This document shows, in pieces, positions 59,188 through 64,000 of a DNA stretch of 64,000 nucleotides (the first letter of the stretch is position 1; each line of letters opens with the position of its first letter). The stretch comes from Rhodobacter aestuarii (GTDB lineage Bacteria > Pseudomonadota > Alphaproteobacteria > Rhodobacterales > Rhodobacteraceae). The DNA lies in the NCBI RefSeq assembly GCF_900156655.1, contig NZ_FTOG01000003.1, positions 62,001-126,000 on the forward strand, read 5' to 3'. The notes under the pieces were generated by a model that was given only the letters and a program-made list of their open reading frames with translations, did not search any database and was not told the origin of the DNA. Position numbers and translations under genes: made by a program.

Positions 59188-62022
59188 TTACTCTGCCGCC
59201 CAAGCCTCGACTGGCGGGCAGGTGCAGACCAGATTCCGGTCGCCATAAGCGTTGTCGACCCGGCCCACAGGCGGCCAGTATTTATCCACTCGGAACGCAC
59301 CGGGCGGGAAGCAGCCTTGCTCGCGCGAATAGGGGCGATCCCACTCTGCCACCAAATCCTCGACTGTGTGGGGCGCGTGGCGCAGCGGGCTATTTTCTGC
59401 CGAAATCCGCCCCTCGGCCACGTCGCGCACCTCTTCGCGGATCGCTTCAAGCGCGGTGACAAAGCGGTCGATCTCGGCCTTGGTTTCGCTTTCGGTGGGT
59501 TCGACCATCAAAGTGCCCGCAACCGGCCAAGACATGGTCGGCGCATGGAACCCATTGTCGATCAAGCGCTTGGCGATATCGTCCACCGTCACGCCCACCT
59601 CTGCAAAGGGACGGGTGTCCAAAATGCACTCATGCGCGACCCGGCCACGGTTCCCCATGAAAAGGATCGGATAGGAGTTGCGCAGCCGCGCGGCGATGTA
59701 GTTCGCGTTCAAAATCGCCACCCGCGTCGCCTGCGCCAGCCCCTCGCCGCCCATCATCAGGCAATAGGCCCATGAAATCAGCAAGATCGAGGCGGACCCA
59801 TAAGGCGCCGCCGAAACAGCGCCGGGCTTGCCATCGGTCTCGGAATGCCCCGGCAAGAAGGGGGCGAGATGCGCTTTCACCCCAATCGGCCCCATGCCGG
59901 GCCCGCCGCCGCCATGCGGAATGGCAAAGGTCTTGTGCAAGTTGAGGTGGCTCACATCCGAGCCGCATTCGCCCGGGCGCACCAGCCCCACCAGCGCATT
60001 CATATTCGCGCCGTCTAAATAAACCTGTCCGCCGTGGTCGTGGGTGATCTGGCAGATCGTTTTCACCGTTTCCTCAAACACGCCATGCGTCGAGGGGTAA
60101 GTGATCATGCAAGCGGCGAGCCTATCGCCCGCCTCAGCGGCCTTCGCGGCGAAATCTTCAATATCGACATCGCCATTCGGGGCAGATTTCACCACCACCA
60201 CCTTCATCCCCGCCATCGCCGCCGAGGCCGGGTTCGTGCCATGCGCCGACATCGGAATGAGGCAGATATCGCGCTGGTCATCGCCCCGTGAGCGGTGATA
60301 GGCGGCGATCGTCATCAGCCCCGCATATTCGCCCTGCGCGCCGGAATTGGGCTGCATCGAAAAGGCATCATAGCCGGTGATCTCGCACAATTTTGCCGTC
60401 AGATCCTCGATCATCTCGGCATAGCCTGCGGCTTGATCTGCGGGCACGAAAGGGTGGAGCGAGTTGAACCGATGCCACGTAAGCGGCGCCATTTCCGCCG
60501 CCGCATTGAGCTTCATCGTGCACGACCCAAGCGGGATCATTGCCCGGTCCAGCGCCAGATCGCGGTCAGACAAACGGCGCATGTAGCGCATCATTTCGCT
60601 TTCGGCGCGATTCATGTGAAAGACCGGATGGGTCAGATACTCCGTCTGCCGCAGCATCTCTTCGGGGAAGCCCAGATGCGTGCCCGCAGGCGGCGGCTGC
60701 AAAATCCCAAACGAGGCCAGAACGCGCGCGATCACATCGTCATCTGTCATCTCATCAACCGAAATGCCAACGCGCCCTTCGCCCACTTTGCGGAAGTTGA
60801 GCCCATGCTGGCGCGCCGCCGCCATGATCCCCATTTGCCCCACGCCCACGCGCACGGTGATCGTGTCAAAATAGGCCTGCGGCGCCACATCGGCGCCTGC
60901 GGCGACCAACGCATCATGCAGCCGAACCGCATTGAAATGCACCGTTTCGGCAATGGCGCGCAGCCCCATTGGCCCGTGGAACACGGCGTAGAAACTCGCC
61001 ATCACCGCCAACAGCGCCTGCGCGGTGCAGACGTTCGAGGTCGCCTTTTCGCGGCGAATATGTTGCTCGCGGGTTTGCAGGCTCAGGCGGTAGGCCTTGT
61101 TGCCGCGCGCATCAATGGACACGCCAACAATCCGCCCCGGCATGGTGCGCTTGAGCTTATCGGTACAAGACATAAAGGCCGCATGCGGGCCGCCATACCC
61201 CATCGGCACGCCAAAGCGCTGCGCCGAGCCCACCGTGATATCGGCCCCCATCGCGCCGGGTTCTTTGAGCAAACACAGCGCTAGAAGGTCGGTCGCCATC
61301 ACCGCAATGGCACCCGCCTCATGCAACATGGCGATGTAATCGGTAAAATCACGCACGTGGCCATAGGTGCCGGGATATTGGAAAATCGCGCCAAAGACTT
61401 GATCAGGCACCATTTCATCGGGCTGACCCTTGAGGATTTCAATGCCAAAGGGCGCGGCGCGGGTTTCCAGCACGTCAATCGTTTGCGGATGCAGGTTGAG
61501 GTCGACAAAGAACGCCTTGGCCTTCGATTTCGCACCGCGCTGCGCCATCATCATCGCCTCGGCGGCGGCAGTGGATTCGTCGAGCAAACTGGCGTTGGCG
61601 ACAGGCAGCCCGGTAAGGTCGGCCACCATCGTTTGGAAGTTCAAAAGCGCTTCCAGCCGCCCTTGAGCAATTTCGGGCTGATAGGGCGTGTAGGCGGTAT
61701 ACCACGCCGGGTTTTCCAAGATATTGCGTTGAATAACCGGGGGCGTGGCCGTGCCGTAATAGCCCTGCCCAATGAGCGAGGTCATCACGACGTTCTTTTG
61801 CTGCACCTCGCGCAGCTTATTGTGCAGCCCGTGTTCGGTCATTGGTGCCCAGCTCAGCGGTTTTGCCTGCCGGATCGTGGGCGGCACCGTTTCGTCAATC
61901 AGCGCGTCAAGCGAGGGCACCCCCACCACCTTCAGCATCTCTTCCATCTCCGCCGGACTCGGCCCGATGTGGCGACGGTTGGCGAAATCATATGTGTTGT
62001 AGGTCGTGGGGGTGAAGGTCAT
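59188..62022 (-). CDS. gcvP: Glycine dehydrogenase (P-protein of the glycine cleavage system)
   Basis: 944 residues from the ATG at 62022, starting [20 protein letters not shown]; a longer frame to 62130 overlaps gcvH and is rejected. It is the single-chain PLP-dependent P-protein that decarboxylates glycine and passes the aminomethyl group to lipoyl-GcvH. The PLP lysine lies in [20 protein letters not shown] (about residue 694), with the earlier [11 protein letters not shown] and IGLG-like motifs of the first half also present. Gap to gcvH is only 4 nt and no strong ribosome site is seen, so translation is probably coupled. Confidence 0.97.
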   Translation of the reverse strand: MTFTPTTYNTYDFANRRHIGPSPAEMEEMLKVVGVPSLDALIDETVPPTIRQAKPLSWAPMTEHGLHNKLREVQQKNVVMTSLIGQGYYGTATPPVIQRNILENPAWYTAYTPYQPEIAQGRLEALLNFQTMVADLTGLPVANASLLDESTAAAEAMMMAQRGAKSKAKAFFVDLNLHPQTIDVLETRAAPFGIEILKGQPDEMVPDQVFGAIFQYPGTYGHVRDFTDYIAMLHEAGAIAVMATDLLALCLLKEPGAMGADITVGSAQRFGVPMGYGGPHAAFMSCTDKLKRTMPGRIVGVSIDARGNKAYRLSLQTREQHIRREKATSNVCTAQALLAVMASFYAVFHGPMGLRAIAETVHFNAVRLHDALVAAGADVAPQAYFDTITVRVGVGQMGIMAAARQHGLNFRKVGEGRVGISVDEMTDDDVIARVLASFGILQPPPAGTHLGFPEEMLRQTEYLTHPVFHMNRAESEMMRYMRRLSDRDLALDRAMIPLGSCTMKLNAAAEMAPLTWHRFNSLHPFVPADQAAGYAEMIEDLTAKLCEITGYDAFSMQPNSGAQGEYAGLMTIAAYHRSRGDDQRDICLIPMSAHGTNPASAAMAGMKVVVVKSAPNGDVDIEDFAAKAAEAGDRLAACMITYPSTHGVFEETVKTICQITHDHGGQVYLDGANMNALVGLVRPGECGSDVSHLNLHKTFAIPHGGGGPGMGPIGVKAHLAPFLPGHSETDGKPGAVSAAPYGSASILLISWAYCLMMGGEGLAQATRVAILNANYIAARLRNSYPILFMGNRGRVAHECILDTRPFAEVGVTVDDIAKRLIDNGFHAPTMSWPVAGTLMVEPTESETKAEIDRFVTALEAIREEVRDVAEGRISAENSPLRHAPHTVEDLVAEWDRPYSREQGCFPPGAFRVDKYWPPVGRVDNAYGDRNLVCTCPPVEAWAAE

Positions 62023-62026
62023 GATT

Positions 62027-62389
62027 TTACCCGATGAAATTCGTGTAAGCGGCTTCATCCATGAAGCCTGCAAGCGCTGCCGGATCGCTGATCCGGATCT
62101 GGAAGAACCACGTGCCAAGCGCATTTTCATTCACCGCGCCGGGGGTGTCGGGCAGCACCTCATTCACCGCGACGATCTCCCCTGCGACCGGGGCAAGAAT
62201 GTCGGAGGCGGCTTTGACGGATTCGATCACGCAAATCTCTTCGCCCTTTTCGACGATGCGCCCGACCTCGGGCAGTTCAATAAACACAACATCGCCCAAC
62301 TGTTCAGAGGCATGGGCGGTGATGCCCACGGTGACCAGATCGCCCTCGGGGCGCAGCCATTCATGCTCTTCGGTAAACAGGATCGTCAT
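62027..62389 (-). CDS. gcvH: Glycine cleavage system H protein
   Basis: 120 residues. The lipoyl-carrying Lys59 lies in [12 protein letters not shown], the pattern of H proteins, and [18 protein letters not shown] and the C-terminal AYTNFIG fit the family. It shuttles the aminomethyl group from GcvP to GcvT. The ribosome site is GAGGAG just upstream of the ATG. It is 11 nt after gcvT. Confidence 0.97.
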   Translation of the reverse strand: MTILFTEEHEWLRPEGDLVTVGITAHASEQLGDVVFIELPEVGRIVEKGEEICVIESVKAASDILAPVAGEIVAVNEVLPDTPGAVNENALGTWFFQIRISDPAALAGFMDEAAYTNFIG

Positions 62390-62400
62390 GGGGGTGCTCC

Positions 62401-63510
62401 TCAGCGTTTGTAGCTTGTGGGATGGAAAGGCAGGGGCGTGATCCGCGCGGGCAGGCGTTTGCCGCGCATTTCGCCATAAACGGTGCTGCCCTCGGGCAGG
62501 TCAGCGGGCAGATAGGCCATCGCCATCGGCCCTTCGATCGAGGGGCCAAAGCCGCCCGACGTCACGGTGCCAATGGGCGCGCCGCCCTCGGGCGCAGCGT
62601 AAATCTCAACGCCTTCGCGCATCGGCGCGCGGCCTTCCGGGCGCAGCCCCATGCGCTTGCGACTGGGGCCATTGGCCAGTTCTTGCAAGATGCGCGCGGC
62701 CCCCGGGAAACCGCCTTCCCGCGCCCCGCCCGCACGACGCGCCTTTTGCAGCGCCCACGTGAGCCCGGCTTCCACCGGCGAGGTGGTGGTATCAATATCA
62801 TGGCCATAAAGGCACAGCCCCGCCTCAAGCCGCAAACTGTCGCGCGCACCAAGACCGATGGGGGCCACGGCCTCATTTGCCAAAAGCGCGCGCGCGAAGG
62901 CGTCAATCACCTCATCGGGCACCGAAATTTCATAGCCATCTTCACCCGTATAGCCAGAGCGAGAGACCCAAAGATCATTGCCTTGCCACAGGAAGGTCGC
63001 CGTTTCCATGAAGCGCAGTGCGGCGGCACCGGGGACAATTGCCTCCAAGACGCCCTCCGCGGCAGGGCCTTGCAGCGCCAAAAGCCCGCGCCCTTCCACC
63101 ACGGTGACACCCTCGATATGCGCTTTCAGATGGGCGATATCCGCCTCGGCACAGGCGGCATTGACGACCAAAAACAAATGATCGCCGCGGTTTGTGACCA
63201 TCAGATCATCCAAAATCCCGCCCGCGTCATTGGTGAGCATCGCATAGCGCTGGCGGTTCAAGCCAAGCCCGGCAATATCCACCGGCACCAAAGCCTCCAG
63301 CGCCGCCACGGCGCCGATCGGCAAGATCACCTGCCCCATATGGCTGACGTCAAACAGCCCGGCCTTGACGCGCGTATGCAGATGCTCTTTCAGCACGCCC
63401 ATCGGGTATTGCACGGGCATTTCCCAGCCCGCAAAGGGGACCATCTTCGCCCCCAATTCCACATGCAGATCATAAAGCGACGTGCGTTTGCACCCCGTAT
63501 CCCCGGCCAT
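62401..63510 (-). CDS. gcvT: Aminomethyltransferase (T-protein of the glycine cleavage system)
   Basis: 369 residues, normal length. It releases ammonia and transfers the methylene group from GcvH to tetrahydrofolate. Motifs seen are PFAGWEMPVQYPMGVLKEH, GLFDVSHMGQ, SRSGYTGEDGYEI and LEAGLCLYGHDID, the last two containing conserved folate and catalytic residues. AAGGGGGATGAC precedes the ATG at 63510. It is the first gene of gcvTHP, under the glycine riboswitch. Confidence 0.97.
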   Translation of the reverse strand: MAGDTGCKRTSLYDLHVELGAKMVPFAGWEMPVQYPMGVLKEHLHTRVKAGLFDVSHMGQVILPIGAVAALEALVPVDIAGLGLNRQRYAMLTNDAGGILDDLMVTNRGDHLFLVVNAACAEADIAHLKAHIEGVTVVEGRGLLALQGPAAEGVLEAIVPGAAALRFMETATFLWQGNDLWVSRSGYTGEDGYEISVPDEVIDAFARALLANEAVAPIGLGARDSLRLEAGLCLYGHDIDTTTSPVEAGLTWALQKARRAGGAREGGFPGAARILQELANGPSRKRMGLRPEGRAPMREGVEIYAAPEGGAPIGTVTSGGFGPSIEGPMAMAYLPADLPEGSTVYGEMRGKRLPARITPLPFHPTSYKR

Positions 63511-63569
63511 GTCATCCCCCTTAGCCGGTTCCCCGGCACCGATTTCTCGGGCAATGCGCCCGCTCGATG

Positions 63570-63745
63570 CCCCCCCTGTCCGTGCCTGTCACAGGCGCCT
63601 GAGATCATTATCCCTTCGGCGGGTCCGCGATGGGCGGGCCTCTCTCCAGAGTTTTTGTCAGACCGGTCCTTTTGCCTGAGAGTTTACCGGGGCGGTTGCT
63701 CCTTCGGCCCTGACCTTGCGGCCAGTGTCTCCCGTTCCTGACTTC
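63570..63745 (-). promoter_or_regulatory. Tandem glycine riboswitch upstream of gcvT
   Basis: On the minus strand the first aptamer reads CGGGAGACACTGGCC, GCCGAAGGAGCAACC, then CTCTCAGGCAAAAGGACC (about 63740-63656). A short linker leads to the second: CTGGAGAGAGGCCC, GCCGAAGGGATAATG, ATCTCAGGCGCCTGTGACAG (about 63653-63575). These are the conserved cores of glycine aptamers. The usual response is activation of gcv expression when glycine is abundant. About 60 nt remain to the gcvT start. Confidence 0.93.
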
Positions 63746-63748
63746 CCT

Positions 63749-63778
63749 CGCATAACCGAGGCAAAGCGGCACTTGCAA
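63749..63778 (-). promoter_or_regulatory. Probable sigma-70 promoter of gcvTHP
   Basis: TTGCAA (63778-63773) and TATGCG (63754-63749) on the minus strand are 18 bp apart, and the expected start (about 63740) coincides with the start of the riboswitch. The -10 lies inside a small inverted repeat CCTCG-N6-CGAGG. Confidence 0.6.
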
Positions 63779-63837
63779 GGAAGAAAATCAAATCCGACGC
63801 TTTACGGATAAAAACGACCAAATCAGGTCGCTATTGC

Positions 63838-63874
63838 ACAAAAAAGAACAGGGCCGGCAGTGCCGACCCTGTTT
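63838..63874 (-). terminator. Intrinsic terminator of gltX
   Basis: On the minus strand AACAGGGTCGGCAC is followed by TGCCGGCCCTGTT and then CTTTTTTG, a 13-bp stem with one G-T type mismatch, small loop and T-run. It lies about 30 nt after the gltX stop and separates gltX from the gcv promoter. Confidence 0.88.
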
Positions 63875-63901
63875 CAATAGCCTTTTGGCGTGATGCCGTG
63901 C

Positions 63902-64000
63902 TTAGCCCTTGGCGCGCACTTTTTGCAAAAGCGGCATCAGATCGGCCATCTCCGGGCCATGGCTTTGCCCGGTCAGCGCTTTGCGCAGCGGCATGAAGAG
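63902..64000 (-). CDS. gltX: Glutamate--tRNA ligase, last 32 codons
   Basis: The minus-strand frame entering from the right edge encodes [20 protein letters not shown], then a Leu/Lys-rich tail [12 protein letters not shown] and TAA at 63902. This matches the C-terminus of alphaproteobacterial class I glutamyl-tRNA synthetases (LRxALTGxxHGP). The rest of the gene lies outside the window. Confidence 0.85.
   Translation of the reverse strand, partial: LFMPLRKALTGQSHGPEMADLMPLLQKVRAKG

Noticed and set aside
62023-62130. N-terminal extension of gcvP
   Set aside because: It runs through the gcvH gene in another frame; the ATG at 62022 gives the known P-protein start.
62422-63741. 439-codon plus-strand frame opposite gcvT and the riboswitch
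   Set aside because: It is the antisense shadow of gcvT, with no family match.
1-64000. CRISPR arrays, tRNA or rRNA genes
   Set aside because: No regular short repeats with unique spacers and no tRNA- or rRNA-like sequences were noticed by eye; the repeated DNA seen lies inside the giant coding sequence.

Overview
The window is about 64 kb of a GC-rich alphaproteobacterial chromosome. It is most likely from the Rhodobacterales (Rhodobacteraceae), judging by the gcvT-gcvH-gcvP cluster behind a tandem glycine riboswitch, the neighbouring gltX end, and the proC/csaA/2-hydroxyacid dehydrogenase group. Family and clade calls rest on reading motifs in the translated sequence; no database search was run.

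Layout. (1) 1-2185: the 3' part of a STAND/NACHT-type NTPase gene. Its own C-terminus is lost where a remnant of an IS3-family element (transposase C-terminus plus right inverted repeat) joins it. (2) 2324-54569, minus strand: eight genes in one direction with overlaps or gaps of about 60 nt or less, so probably one transcript of about 52 kb. In transcription order they are a barrel-only Omp85-like protein, a TolC-like lipoprotein, a 14,183-residue giant protein, a DUF3467 protein, a GAF-like/HlyD adaptor, a PqqD-like/M50 peptidase/HlyD fusion, a short SecA-like ATPase and a small secreted HlyD adaptor. (3) 55348-59144, plus strand: housekeeping genes ybjN-like, proC, csaA, a 2-hydroxyacid dehydrogenase and a FabH-like ketoacyl synthase. 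(4) 59188-64000, minus strand: the glycine cleavage genes gcvT, gcvH and gcvP with promoter and tandem glycine riboswitch, then the terminator and last codons of gltX.

The striking part is region 2. The giant protein starts with a basic stretch and a LEPR-XLL-type motif, followed by a DUF4347 domain with a caspase-like His/Cys pair. It continues through a long beta-rich body with a recurrent 'LPFIGxSLxDLxGL' module, a long Ala-rich coiled coil, an LPSLP low-complexity tract, a Lys/Ser linker, an RTX array and a Gly/Asp-rich C-terminal third. The genes around it look like its dedicated export and processing machine, but the set is not a standard one. There are three HlyD-type adaptors and a TolC-like outer-membrane protein as in type I secretion, yet no ABC transporter. 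Instead there is a truncated SecA-like motor, an intramembrane metalloprotease joined to a possible leader-binding PqqD-like domain, and an Omp85 barrel without POTRA domains. I propose this as a candidate undescribed secretion and maturation system for a giant surface protein; that function is inference from gene content and order.
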